Assembly (NCBI RefSeq): GCF_030055635.1
Contig: NZ_JASFYM010000009.1
Location: forward strand, 1-64,000
Length of the DNA: 64,000 nucleotides
Origin: Methanothrix sp.
GTDB taxonomy: Archaea > Halobacteriota > Methanosarcinia > Methanotrichales > Methanotrichaceae
Direction of reading: 5' to 3'
Shown here piece after piece: positions 16,747-24,728 of this stretch. The first letter of the stretch is position 1, and each line of letters starts with the position of its first letter. The notes beneath the pieces are model-generated. The model worked only from the letters and a program-made list of their open reading frames with translations, searched no databases and was not told the DNA's origin. A program made the position numbers and the translations under genes.

Positions 16747-18246
16747 TTACTTGGATGCACGTTCCTCGAGGAGCAGAAGGCGGTTTATGGCGCTGACAAG
16801 CGCCTCCACCGATGCCATGACTATGTCCTCCCGCGCAGACCGGGCGGATACCTTCCTTCCCTCGGTATCCTCAACCCCTATCACGACCTCTGCAAGGGCA
16901 TCAGATCCCCCTGTGATCGCCTCTATCCTGAAATCCCTCACCCTGATCAGGCTGTCCTGGCCGAGTATCTCCCTCACAGCCTTCACGGCAGCATCGACTG
17001 GACCAACACCGATGTTTGCGAGTACCTTCTCCTCGCCCCGGAACAGCGCCCTGACCGTGGCTGTGGGCGTTATCGTGTTACCGGTCATCACAGCCACCTC
17101 CTTGAGGACGAGCGCCTGCTCCCCCTTTGCGATCTCGCCCAGGACGACCTCTGCGATGGTCTGGAGATCCGCGTCTGTGACCTGCTTGCCCTTGTCGCCC
17201 AGCTCCTTTATCCTCTGGAGGATCTCCTGGAGCTGATCCTCTGTCGGATGATAGCCGGACTCCTCGAGCACCTTCTTCACCGCGTGCCTTCCCGTGTGCT
17301 TTCCGAGAACGATCCTGCGCCTGTGGCCGACCATCTCAGGCGTCATTATCCCGGGCTCGAATGTGTCGCTTCTCTCGATAACCCCATGGCTGTGTATGCC
17401 GCTCTCGTGGGAAAACGCGTTGTCTCCGACGATCGGCGCATTTATCGGTATCCTGGTCTCTGTGAGCCTTTCGACAAGCCTTGCAGTCTCAACGAGATAC
17501 TGCGTCTTTATCGATGTCTTCGCTCCGTATATCGAGTGCAGGCTCATGACGGTCTCTGCGAGGTTCGCGTTGCCTGCCCGCTCACCCAGCCCGTTGACTG
17601 TGACCTGGACCTCCCGCGCGCCCGCCTCCACAGCTGCCAGGCTGTTAGCCACCGCAAGCCCGAAGTCGTTGTGGCAGTGCACATCCACGAGTATGTTCAT
17701 GTAGCTGCAGACCTCTTTCACGAGCCGGTGGAACGCGGACGGCGCCATGACGCCCACGGTGTCGGGTATGTTTATTATGTCAGCGCCGGCGTTCTCAACA
17801 GCCTTGAAGATCTCCCTGAGGAAGGCGGGGGGCGTCCTGGTGGCGTCCATGGCTGAGAAGAGGCAGAGAACACCATGATCCTTCACGTACTCGACCGCCT
17901 TTATCGAGTCTGCAACTATCTCCTCCCTGCTCTTCTTTATCGTGTGTGCTATCTGTATGTCAGATGTCGATACGAAGACATGGACCATGCCGACACCTGC
18001 ATCGAGACACCTGTCGATATCGCTCCTGATGATCCTGGAGAGGCCGCAGACTGTGGCGGTGAGCCCCTCATTTGCTATGGCCTTGACGGATTCGAACTCG
18101 CCCCTGGACGATACAGGAAAGCCAGCCTCTATGACGTTGACCCCGAGCTTGTCGAGCTGCCTGGCGATTATGAGCTTCTCCTCAGGGGTGAGCGAGACCC
18201 CCGGAGTCTGCTCGCCATCCCTCAGGGTAGTGTCGAATATCCTCAC
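16747..18246 (-). CDS. leuA: 2-Isopropylmalate synthase / citramalate synthase family
   Basis: At 499 residues it has both parts of the family: a TIM barrel starting RIFDTTLRDGEQTPGV with HCHNDFGLAVANSLAAVEAG and NGLGERAGNANL, and a C-terminal LeuA allosteric domain (~370-490) for end-product feedback. The enzyme condenses acetyl-CoA with 2-oxoisovalerate (leucine route) or pyruvate (citramalate, isoleucine route). I cannot separate LeuA from CimA by eye. The called start is GTG with little ribosome site. The frame stays open a further 18 codons with protein-like residues (FYHLEHLRGQE) but no ATG/GTG/TTG, so the N-terminus is unresolved. Confidence 0.9.
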   Translation of the reverse strand: MRIFDTTLRDGEQTPGVSLTPEEKLIIARQLDKLGVNVIEAGFPVSSRGEFESVKAIANEGLTATVCGLSRIIRSDIDRCLDAGVGMVHVFVSTSDIQIAHTIKKSREEIVADSIKAVEYVKDHGVLCLFSAMDATRTPPAFLREIFKAVENAGADIINIPDTVGVMAPSAFHRLVKEVCSYMNILVDVHCHNDFGLAVANSLAAVEAGAREVQVTVNGLGERAGNANLAETVMSLHSIYGAKTSIKTQYLVETARLVERLTETRIPINAPIVGDNAFSHESGIHSHGVIERSDTFEPGIMTPEMVGHRRRIVLGKHTGRHAVKKVLEESGYHPTEDQLQEILQRIKELGDKGKQVTDADLQTIAEVVLGEIAKGEQALVLKEVAVMTGNTITPTATVRALFRGEEKVLANIGVGPVDAAVKAVREILGQDSLIRVRDFRIEAITGGSDALAEVVIGVEDTEGRKVSARSAREDIVMASVEALVSAINRLLLLEERASK

Positions 18247-18434
18247 CTCTTGGCCGCGAAGGTGCTCAAGATGGTAGAAAGCGATCCCACGCAGAAGTTT
18301 CTACTGACATGCTCGCAGGGTTGAATCGCGTGAGAGATAAAACTTTGCTTTCAGCTGGAGGCGCGGCTGAACCTGAGCTGGGCCAAGAAATGTCTGTGCG
18401 TCGCATGCATAAGGGAACGGCCAAAATCAGGCTG

Positions 18435-19148
18435 CTATCCCTTTGTTATCAGGTCGTATTCGACCCGTGCTCTCCGTATGGGTGGCACATCTCCCCACAC
18501 CGCCATCTCATTCCCCCTTACAACCAGAGCTGCGATCACCTCATCTCGATCCACTGCACTGAAGCACTCCTCCAGGCTGGCATCCGGGGTGACGGCATTG
18601 CCGAGCGCCGTTGCTCCGGCATCTGCTACCGCCGGATCTCTGGATATCACGGTCGCGACATCTGCGCATCCGAAGCTTATCGATGGCCCGACGGTCCCGC
18701 TGCTGCTGCAAATTCCCAGAACTCCTCCGGCAGGAGGGATCTCAAGCGCCAGGTTCTTTATAGGAGACGTGCCGGCGTATATCCCGACCAGCACAGGCTC
18801 ATCTGAGCACATCGCTATATCCCCGCCGTTATCAACGACCGCGTAATCAGCTCCTGCATCAACCATGGCCTCGACTGCGGCTGCAGCTATCGCACCGGCG
18901 ACCGCCGCCATAGGTCCGACGTTGAAGAGTGATGATGCATGACACATCCTTTTAACAACAGGAGGGGCATCATCTACAGGGCGATCGTACGGCTCGAGTG
19001 TCAGCTGGAAGATCGGGTCCATAGCTATGAACTCCTCAAGCTGGATCCTGCTCTCTATTATCGCGCTCTTTGCGATCTCTATGTGCTCCTGCGATCTGGC
19101 CACAATCGTGGCTATCGTCTGATGAAGCCTGAAGTGCTCGCGTATCAT
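18435..19148 (-). CDS. UPF0280-family (ApbE-like) protein
   Basis: The 237-residue protein resembles UPF0280, common in methanogens and distantly similar to the FMN transferase ApbE: MCHASSLFNVGPMAAVAGAIAAAAVEAM (~68-95), VVDNGGDIAM (~104), then GICSSSGTVGPSISFGCADVATVI. The Gly/Ala-rich core resembles the flavin-binding region of ApbE. The biochemical role is not established. It is a single gene with a MITE-like insertion upstream. Confidence 0.85.
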   Translation of the reverse strand: MIREHFRLHQTIATIVARSQEHIEIAKSAIIESRIQLEEFIAMDPIFQLTLEPYDRPVDDAPPVVKRMCHASSLFNVGPMAAVAGAIAAAAVEAMVDAGADYAVVDNGGDIAMCSDEPVLVGIYAGTSPIKNLALEIPPAGGVLGICSSSGTVGPSISFGCADVATVISRDPAVADAGATALGNAVTPDASLEECFSAVDRDEVIAALVVRGNEMAVWGDVPPIRRARVEYDLITKG

Positions 19149-19200
19149 CAGTGCTCGATCTCACTTCATCGCTATAGCTTTTGAGGATTCTGTGAGAAAT

Positions 19201-19330
19201 GCATCTTGGGTCGTGTACTTGTATCATTGAAATCCGCAGCGTTCACTTCAGCCAGACTCATGGGATGTCTCACCCATAGCACTCGATTTCAGCGGATCAT
19301 TCAGCTATTCGAGTACACGACCGCATCTTG
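19201..19330 (+). mobile_element. 114-bp GGTCGTGTAC-ended miniature element, copy 1, with 8-bp target duplication
   Basis: The element is 19209-19322 with ~30-bp imperfect inverted ends beginning GGTCGTGTACT. Perfect direct repeats GCATCTTG flank it (19201-19208, 19323-19330). It has no coding capacity. A second copy of the same length is at 32566-32679. Confidence 0.88.
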
Positions 19331-19494
19331 CCGCTCTGAGCAAACCCCCCCGGGTGCAGAGTTCAATCAGGTGAAACGTGCTCTGTGCATGAGATCCAGC
19401 GACTCAACAGACCTGATTGCTGACGCACACACAATCTCGAAAGTTATATTAAGATAGAGGATCATTTTATCAAGTAATTCATGAGGTGATTTGC

Positions 19495-19713
19495 TTGAAC
19501 GGGGATGTATATAAATTCATAGAGCTCGTCGGCACATCGACGGTTGGGTGGGAGGATGCGGTGAAGACTGTCGTGGAGACAGCCTCAAAGACTTTGAGGG
19601 ATCTGAGGGTGGCTGAGGTCACCGAGCTTGATGTGAGGCTGGACAAGGGCAAGATCGTCGAGTACAGGGCAAAGGTGAAGCTGTCGTTCAAGTACGAGAA
19701 GGAGGAGGACTGA
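19495..19713 (+). CDS. Dodecin-family flavin-binding protein
   Basis: The product is a 72-residue dodecin: VYKFIELVGTSTVGWEDAVKTVVETASKTLRDLRVAEV... ending in a beta strand (YRAKVKLSFKYE). Dodecins form hollow dodecamers that store flavins. I choose the TTG at 19495 because GAGGTGA lies about 5 bases before it; a GTG at 19486 is possible. A TATA-like TTATATTAAG lies about 40 bases upstream. Length and core motif (ELVGTS..SWEDAV) fit the family well. Confidence 0.9.
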   Translation: MNGDVYKFIELVGTSTVGWEDAVKTVVETASKTLRDLRVAEVTELDVRLDKGKIVEYRAKVKLSFKYEKEED

Positions 19714-19794
19714 GAGTTCAGCTCGTGGGCTTGCACCACTTAATGCTCCAGCTGCGATCGATGGCCTCAGGTAGATTCCGTAAATCTGGATGTT

Positions 19795-19878
19795 TTGAGG
19801 ATGCGGGTTAACATGAAAGCACGACATAGGCTGAAATCCTGTGTCGGCTTGCTTGGATGAAACCAACCCGCATCTCAA
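19795..19878 (+). repeat. GCGGGTT-ended repeat with internal hairpin, copy 1
   Basis: Outer arms TTGAGGATGCGGGTT and AACCCGCATCTCAA enclose an inner hairpin CGACA...TGTCG (19822-19846). The reverse complement matches 47918-47993, including GAAAGCACGACA and GAAACCAACCCGCATCTCAA. The inner stem differs between copies but stays paired. It could be a structured RNA or a small mobile element. Confidence 0.7.
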
Positions 19879-19949
19879 CGCCTTCATTCTTTTGACTCAC
19901 CTTCTCATGCGTGGTTTTCATACAGGTACACGACTCAGGCAACGATACA

Positions 19950-19957
19950 TTTATAAA
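19950..19957 (+). promoter_or_regulatory. TATA box upstream of the candidate RNA
   Basis: TTTATAAA in an A+T-rich patch predicts a start near 19978-19982, where GGTCCC begins. No protein frame follows at that distance. Confidence 0.5.
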
Positions 19958-19977
19958 CGAAAAATCCAACATAGAAT

Positions 19978-20280
19978 GGTCCCTTTAACGAGGGCTGGCA
20001 TGAGCATGGCATGATGTCGCTTTGAGTGCCGGTGCGATAGAGGGACGACACGCCGCATTGATAGGTCCTTGTGGGAGATCACTGACAGGGTCTGACGATG
20101 ACCTCAAGACAACCCACATGCGGTACATGTGCCCGTTGCGAGGGTTGCCGGTCAGACAGAGGTTACCGCAGGATGATGCACCGGAGTTAGCATCGGGCGA
20201 CAGATTCCTGTTACATCCCTCCCGACGTCAGGTGATCCGGTCGCGCGAAGCATGGCGATTTTCTGGATGATATAATCCAC
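19978..20280 (+). ncRNA. Candidate structured non-coding RNA (no known family)
   Basis: About 300 gene-free bases follow a good TATA box. Nested exact complements suggest a folded RNA: GAGGG 19990-19994 with CCCTC 20217-20221; TGTCGC 20015-20020 with GCGACA 20197-20202; CCGGTGC 20029-20035 with GCACCGG 20178-20184; ACCTC with GAGGT; AACCC with GGGTT; and a CACATG/CATGTG hairpin near 20115-20131. I do not find the conserved cores of RNase P RNA (GAGGAAAGTCC) or SRP RNA (GGAAG...AGCAG). The 3' end is a guess. It could also be a long leader of the 20380 gene. Confidence 0.4.
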
Positions 20281-20379
20281 CGGATGACGCTGGCCTGCAG
20301 CCGTCCTGGCATGGATCGATCACGCGCAAATCTTATCTATATTGTGTTTCGACTAGAGCACATCCCATGGTGGTGTGGT

Positions 20380-20592
20380 TTGAACAAGCTCTCACCCCAC
20401 AAGCACTGCATAATATGCGGCAATGCCATTGAGGCCGACAGCATGTTCTGTGATGAGCTCTGCGAATCGAAATACCGATCGGCCCAGAGGCGCCAGCAGC
20501 TTGTTTTTGTGGTCTTTCTTCTTCTCATGATCGCAACATTCGTCCTGCTTGGCATCCTGCCGGCGCTCTTCGGGCAGAGCAGGCCCGGCTGA
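20380..20592 (+). CDS. Small zinc-ribbon membrane protein (DUF2116-like)
   Basis: The 70-residue product starts at a TTG with GGTGGTG about 5 bases upstream. Its N-terminus is a four-Cys ribbon (HCIICGNAIEADSMFCDELCESKY), followed by a basic stretch and one transmembrane helix (LVFVVFLLLMIATFVLLGILP). This matches small archaeal proteins with one zinc ribbon and one membrane helix. The stop overlaps the ribosome site of the next gene, so the two are translationally linked. The function is unknown. Confidence 0.8.
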   Translation: MNKLSPHKHCIICGNAIEADSMFCDELCESKYRSAQRRQQLVFVVFLLLMIATFVLLGILPALFGQSRPG

Positions 20593-20602
20593 GGTGGTTG
20601 AT

Positions 20603-21046
20603 GTGAGGTATCTCGGATTGATCATCGCATCGGTGTTTTTGTTGCATGCCTCTGCTGGACTGAGCTACATACAGGTTAAGGATGTTACCATGATCCCAGA
20701 TGGCGAAGATCTGAGGCTCCAGGTGAATTACACGCTGGAGCCATTCGCGAAGCTTTATGTGCTTGCTCTGGGGTGCAGGCACATCGAGCCAGAGCTGATC
20801 AGGCTCTTCTCCAGCTATCAGAATGTGAAGACGGTGAAGGCCAAACCAACCACAGCAACGCTCGTCGTCGAGAGCGCGGGCACATACCTCGACGGTTACT
20901 ACCTGTACGACGCGAAACCCCTGAGCGCTCCGGTATCCAGGTTCACCGTAGTCTACCCGGAGGGCGTCACCAGGACTTTTATCAATGTGACAGCAACGCC
21001 GAGCATATTCGTGGAGAAAAATGCGCTGAGAATGGCTGCGCGGTAA
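20603..21046 (+). CDS. Exported protein of unknown function
   Basis: A GTG start with GAGGTG 6 bases upstream gives 147 residues. The N-terminus is a signal peptide or anchor (RYLGLIIASVFLLHASAGLS). The remainder is a beta-rich domain (IQVKDVTMIPDGEDLRLQVNYTLEPFAKLYVLALG...), with N-V-T and N-Y-T sequons. It follows the zinc-ribbon gene by 10 bases and is probably co-transcribed. I do not recognise the family. Confidence 0.75.
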   Translation: MRYLGLIIASVFLLHASAGLSYIQVKDVTMIPDGEDLRLQVNYTLEPFAKLYVLALGCRHIEPELIRLFSSYQNVKTVKAKPTTATLVVESAGTYLDGYYLYDAKPLSAPVSRFTVVYPEGVTRTFINVTATPSIFVEKNALRMAAR

Positions 21047-21373
21047 ACTCCGTTCGCTCTTATGCGGTTAGCAACTTGCAGGTCATGCAGGCTGACTGCA
21101 GGAAGCACTCATTCGCTCGCCAGGAGCGCATATCGAGACCGCTGCCCTCTGTGGGCAGGTCACAAGATGGATAGAACTCCATTATGCTTTGTGGAACCTT
21201 TACTGACACTCACAGCATGTGATCTTACATGATGCCAGCCCACGCATGCGGCACTTCTTTTATGCACATCTGGTATATACATTACAATAAGAATATAGAC
21301 ATAAGTTAAGATATATTTTTTATTTCGGCATAGTATATATAATACCATGCTATCTCTGCCATCGGTGATCGAG
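21047..21373. other. Spacer; pstS promoter at its right end
   Basis: Nothing gene-like is visible up to about 21280. From 21280 the sequence is A+T-rich, with AGATATATTTTTTATTT near 21308 and AGTATATATAATACC at about 21329-21343. The latter is the likely TATA box for pstS, 30-45 bases before its start. Confidence 0.5.
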
Positions 21374-22198
21374 ATGAGATTGCTGGCATTAATAGCCGTA
21401 ATGCTTGTAATGGGATCCATCAGCCCTGTGCTGAGCGCCACGGACGTGCGCGTCTCGGGATCGACCACTGTGCTGCCTCTTGCATCTGTATGTGCTGAGA
21501 GCTTCAACTCGGAGCAGAGTGATTACCGGGTCACTGTCACAGGCGGTGGCACCGGAGTGGGAATAACTGATCTGGGAGAGGGGAGATCGGATATCGCCAT
21601 GGCATCCAGGGAAGTGACAGACACTGAGAGGAGCAAGTATGAGACCAACGGCAAAAAGTTCAACGAGATACTGGTTGGATACGACGGCATAGTCATAGCA
21701 GTGAGCCCACAGGTTTATGATGCTGGCGTGAGGGCGCTCACAAAAGAGCAGGTCAGAATGATATATGCCGGAGAGATCACCAACTGGAAGGAGGTCGGTG
21801 GTCCTGACAGGCAGATATACGCCATAGCGAGGAGAGCGGGATCCGGCACGAGGGATACATTCAACGAGATCATAATGGGCTCTAAGGAGGCGGAGACCCC
21901 CGGAGTATCGACAGAGGCCGCTGACAACTCTGAGGTGAAGACCGCGATAAAGGGCAGCGATAAGGCGATATGCTATCTCGGGTACAGCTACGTCACAGAT
22001 GGGACTGTGAAGGGAGTTGCGCTGGATGGCGTGGAGCCTACAGTTGATAGCATCAAATCCGGAGAGTACCCGCTGGCGAGGAAGCTGTACTTCTACACCC
22101 TCGGCGAGCCCAGTCCGGGCGCCCAGGCCTTCATAGACTTCGTGCTGAGCTCACGCGGGCAGGATCTGGCTGAAAAGGCCGGGTATATACGGGTATGA
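21374..22198 (+). CDS. pstS: Phosphate ABC transporter substrate-binding protein
   Basis: From the ATG at 21374 (GGTGATCG upstream) the protein has 274 residues with a signal peptide (MRLLALIAVMLVMGSISPVLSA). The PstS-type binding pattern is clear: VSGSTTVLPLASVCAESFN, TVTGGGTGVGITDLGEGRSDIAMASR, and RRAGSGTRDTFNEIIMG. No lipobox Cys is evident. It would deliver phosphate to a PstCAB complex, but none is in the window, so it is an orphan here. A different phosphate-type transporter gene is at 44353. Confidence 0.92.
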   Translation: MRLLALIAVMLVMGSISPVLSATDVRVSGSTTVLPLASVCAESFNSEQSDYRVTVTGGGTGVGITDLGEGRSDIAMASREVTDTERSKYETNGKKFNEILVGYDGIVIAVSPQVYDAGVRALTKEQVRMIYAGEITNWKEVGGPDRQIYAIARRAGSGTRDTFNEIIMGSKEAETPGVSTEAADNSEVKTAIKGSDKAICYLGYSYVTDGTVKGVALDGVEPTVDSIKSGEYPLARKLYFYTLGEPSPGAQAFIDFVLSSRGQDLAEKAGYIRV

Positions 22199-22240
22199 GT
22201 GCTGGATCTGGGGATCCAGACCCAACTATTTTTACAGATG

Positions 22241-22341
22241 GGCCATCCCTGTGATCCAGCGGACGGTGATCTAACAGAAAGAAACGAGTCAATTGCTGAT
22301 TGGAGCTACCGGAGTTCGTCCCTCCAGCGACCGCATGAGCC
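22241..22341 (+). mobile_element. GGCTCAT-type miniature element, copy 3 (degenerate)
   Basis: The 101-bp segment begins GGCCATCCCTGTGATCCAGCGG and ends CGACCGCATGAGCC. It aligns with 52909-53019 (TGTGATYCAGCGGA, CAGAAAG, TCAAyTGCTGAT, CGACCrCATGAGCC). No target duplication is visible and the left end is mutated. Confidence 0.55.
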
Positions 22342-22403
22342 TTGTTAAATACACATCGTATTACGTTGCATGCGATTCCTTAACCGATGACCAATGGATG
22401 CCC

Positions 22404-22979
22404 TCAGGCATTTCGTTTCACATCTCGGGGCAGATGATCCACAGATAGCATCTCCCTGAGCTTTGCCAGATCGGATACGAAAAGCTCCATGCGATCCTTG
22501 TTTCTGAGAACAGCCGCCGGATGGAATGTGATCAGATACAGATCGTCGAATATCCTCCCCCTGAGAGATGTCACGCCCTGCATCCCGAGTACAGCCTTTG
22601 CGGGGACGTTCCCGAGGAGGCAGACCGCTGATGGTCCGATTATCTCGATCTGCTTTCTGAGATACGGCATGCACGCCCTTATCTCCTCTCTGCTGGGCTG
22701 CCTGTTTCCTGGCGGCCTGCACTTCACGATGTTTGTTATGAAGATCTCACCACGATTCAATCCCGCAAGGCCCAGCGCCCTGTTCAGGATCGCACCAGCC
22801 CTTCCCACAAACGGCCTCCCCGCAAGATCCTCGGCCGCGCCTGGTGCTTCGCCTATCATCATGATACTCGCATCCGCCGGCCCCTCACCCGGAACTGCGT
22901 TTCTTCTTGTCTGCGAGAGCCTGCACCTCTCACATCTCATGATCTCACATGCAAGCTCCCTGAGATCACTCCCGCACAC
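22404..22979 (-). CDS. udg: Family 4 uracil-DNA glycosylase
   Basis: This 191-residue enzyme removes uracil from DNA, as thermophiles and other prokaryotes do with family 4 UDG. It has the four Cys of the [4Fe-4S] cluster (CERCRL near residue 16; later CRPP and CM), motif A GEAPGAAEDLAGRPFVGRAG, and motif B FHPAAVLRN. A GTG start with GGAGGA upstream is used. It reads in the same direction as, and 75 bases after, mutL, so the two repair genes may share a transcript. Confidence 0.95.
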   Translation of the reverse strand: MCGSDLRELACEIMRCERCRLSQTRRNAVPGEGPADASIMMIGEAPGAAEDLAGRPFVGRAGAILNRALGLAGLNRGEIFITNIVKCRPPGNRQPSREEIRACMPYLRKQIEIIGPSAVCLLGNVPAKAVLGMQGVTSLRGRIFDDLYLITFHPAAVLRNKDRMELFVSDLAKLREMLSVDHLPRDVKRNA

Positions 22980-23054
22980 GGTTCCTCCTTCACTGGATCA
23001 CACCAGAACCCTCGAGATTTCCATGAGATATCTCCCGAAAAGCCCTCTCACCGA

Positions 23055-24728
23055 TCATCTCCTCCCGAACATCCTCTCCAGGCTCTCAGATGATATCCGA
23101 ACAACAACAGGCCTTCCATGCGGGCATGTCCTGGGGTTGTCGCATGCGAAGAGGTCTGTGAGAAGCCTGAGCATCGCACCCTCGCTCAGCTTCTCTCCTG
23201 ATTTTATGGAGCCCCTGCAGGCCAGAAGCTTCAGAGCCTCGTCCCTGAAAGAGGTCTTGCACGCCCTTCCGAGCTGAAGAATATCTCTGAGAACAGCACG
23301 AACCGACTCCGGGCTCTCAAGGCCCACAGCTGCGGGCACGGCCCTGACGCTGTACGCCCTTCCTCCGAAGTGATCGATCTCGAAGCCGATCTCCCTGAGC
23401 TTCGCGGAGAACGAATCGAGGAGTGCTGCCTCCCCAGGGGAGAGTTCCACCGTGACCGGCTGGATCAGCTCCTGAGAGATGCTCTCGCTCTCGCATTTCT
23501 CGAGAAGATGCTCGTATCTGATTCGCTCTGCTGCAGCATGCTGGTCCACGAGCATTATTCCATCATCATACTCCACAACGATGTAGAGATCGAGAGCCTG
23601 GCCCAGGATTCTGATGAGAGGCTCTGAGATTCTCTGCTCGGCCTGCACCTCCAGGGGGAGCGTCTCCTGGATCTGGGGCTTTGGGATCAAGAGCTGCGGT
23701 TCTGTTATCCGCGCTGGCGGGGCGGCAGCGGGTATCGCGGAGGACCTCAGAGCGCTGAGCGCTGCATCCCTCACAGCATCATAGATCTCGCCCTCCCTGA
23801 GGAACCTGACCTCCCTCTTCGCTGGATGGACGTTCACATCCACCAGAGATGGTTCGATCTCGATCGATATCACAGCAACATAGCTTCTGCCCGACCGCAG
23901 AAAGCCCCTGTACGCATCCCTCAGCGCCTGAATGAGAGCTCTCGAGTACACCGGCCGGCTGTTCACATAAACCAGGATGGACTCGGAGTCCTGGCGTGAG
24001 GCATCTGGAGAGGATATCATGCCGCGGAGCTCGAACCCCTCTCCTTTCGCTGTTATGGGTATCATGCCCTTAACAGTCCCGAGCCCGAATGCTCTGATCA
24101 GAGCATCATCCCATGTCTCCGATGCGTTCGATCTGAAGAGCGATCTCCTGCCGGAGGAGATCTCAAATGATACTCTGTGGTGTATTATGGCCATCTGCGT
24201 AACAGTCTCTGCGATCCTCGCGAGCTCCTGTGAGGGGGAGGAGAGATGCTTGAGCCTCGCAGGGATGTTCTCGAAAAGCCCCCTCACCTCTATGCTTGTC
24301 CCGTAAGGGCATCCATCATCTCTTATCTCAGCAACCCTGCCGTTCTCCAGTCGAAGATACGTGCCCATCCCAGAGCTTCTGGTTCTCGTCTGCACCTCAA
24401 CGCATCTTGATACGCTGGCTATAGCAGACAGCGCCTCACCGCGGAACCCAAGGGTTTTAAGCCTGAAGAGATCATCTGCTCTTGAAATTTTGCTTGTGGC
24501 ATGCCTCTGGAATGCGAGCGGCAGATCATCACGCTCGATCCCGCAGCCGTCATCGACGACCTTTATGAGTGATATGCCACCGTCTCTGACCTCGACGAAG
24601 ATCCGCGTGGCTCCAGCGTCTATCGAGTTCTCGATCAGCTCCTTGACGACAGATGCCGGCCGCTCTATCACCTCCCCCGCAGCTATCCTGCTCACGGTCT
24701 CTTCATCAAGTATGTGTATCCTGGGCAT
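23055..24728 (-). CDS. mutL: DNA mismatch repair protein MutL
   Basis: The protein of about 557 residues has the GHKL ATPase signatures: IAAGEVIERPASVVKELIENSIDAGA, VVDDGCGI, and TLGFRGEALSAIASV. The C-terminal dimerisation domain starts around residue 370. It ends with CPHGRPVV and lacks an obvious DQHAxxE(x)4E endonuclease motif: DQHAAAERIRYE is present in the canonical place. The start ATG at 24728 lies within the last 23 bases of mutS, so the genes are coupled. Most archaea lack MutSL; methanogens that have it are thought to have obtained it from bacteria. Confidence 0.95.
   Translation of the reverse strand: MPRIHILDEETVSRIAAGEVIERPASVVKELIENSIDAGATRIFVEVRDGGISLIKVVDDGCGIERDDLPLAFQRHATSKISRADDLFRLKTLGFRGEALSAIASVSRCVEVQTRTRSSGMGTYLRLENGRVAEIRDDGCPYGTSIEVRGLFENIPARLKHLSSPSQELARIAETVTQMAIIHHRVSFEISSGRRSLFRSNASETWDDALIRAFGLGTVKGMIPITAKGEGFELRGMISSPDASRQDSESILVYVNSRPVYSRALIQALRDAYRGFLRSGRSYVAVISIEIEPSLVDVNVHPAKREVRFLREGEIYDAVRDAALSALRSSAIPAAAPPARITEPQLLIPKPQIQETLPLEVQAEQRISEPLIRILGQALDLYIVVEYDDGIMLVDQHAAAERIRYEHLLEKCESESISQELIQPVTVELSPGEAALLDSFSAKLREIGFEIDHFGGRAYSVRAVPAAVGLESPESVRAVLRDILQLGRACKTSFRDEALKLLACRGSIKSGEKLSEGAMLRLLTDLFACDNPRTCPHGRPVVVRISSESLERMFGRR

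Noticed and set aside
16705-17856. 383-codon plus-strand frame opposite leuA
   Set aside because: It is the shadow of a G+C-rich gene: His/Leu/Arg-rich composition and no motif, while the minus strand encodes an intact LeuA-family enzyme.
19978-20280. RNase P or SRP RNA gene
   Set aside because: The universal cores (GAGGAAAGTCC; GGAAG...AGCAG) could not be found on either strand, so only a generic structured-RNA call is made.
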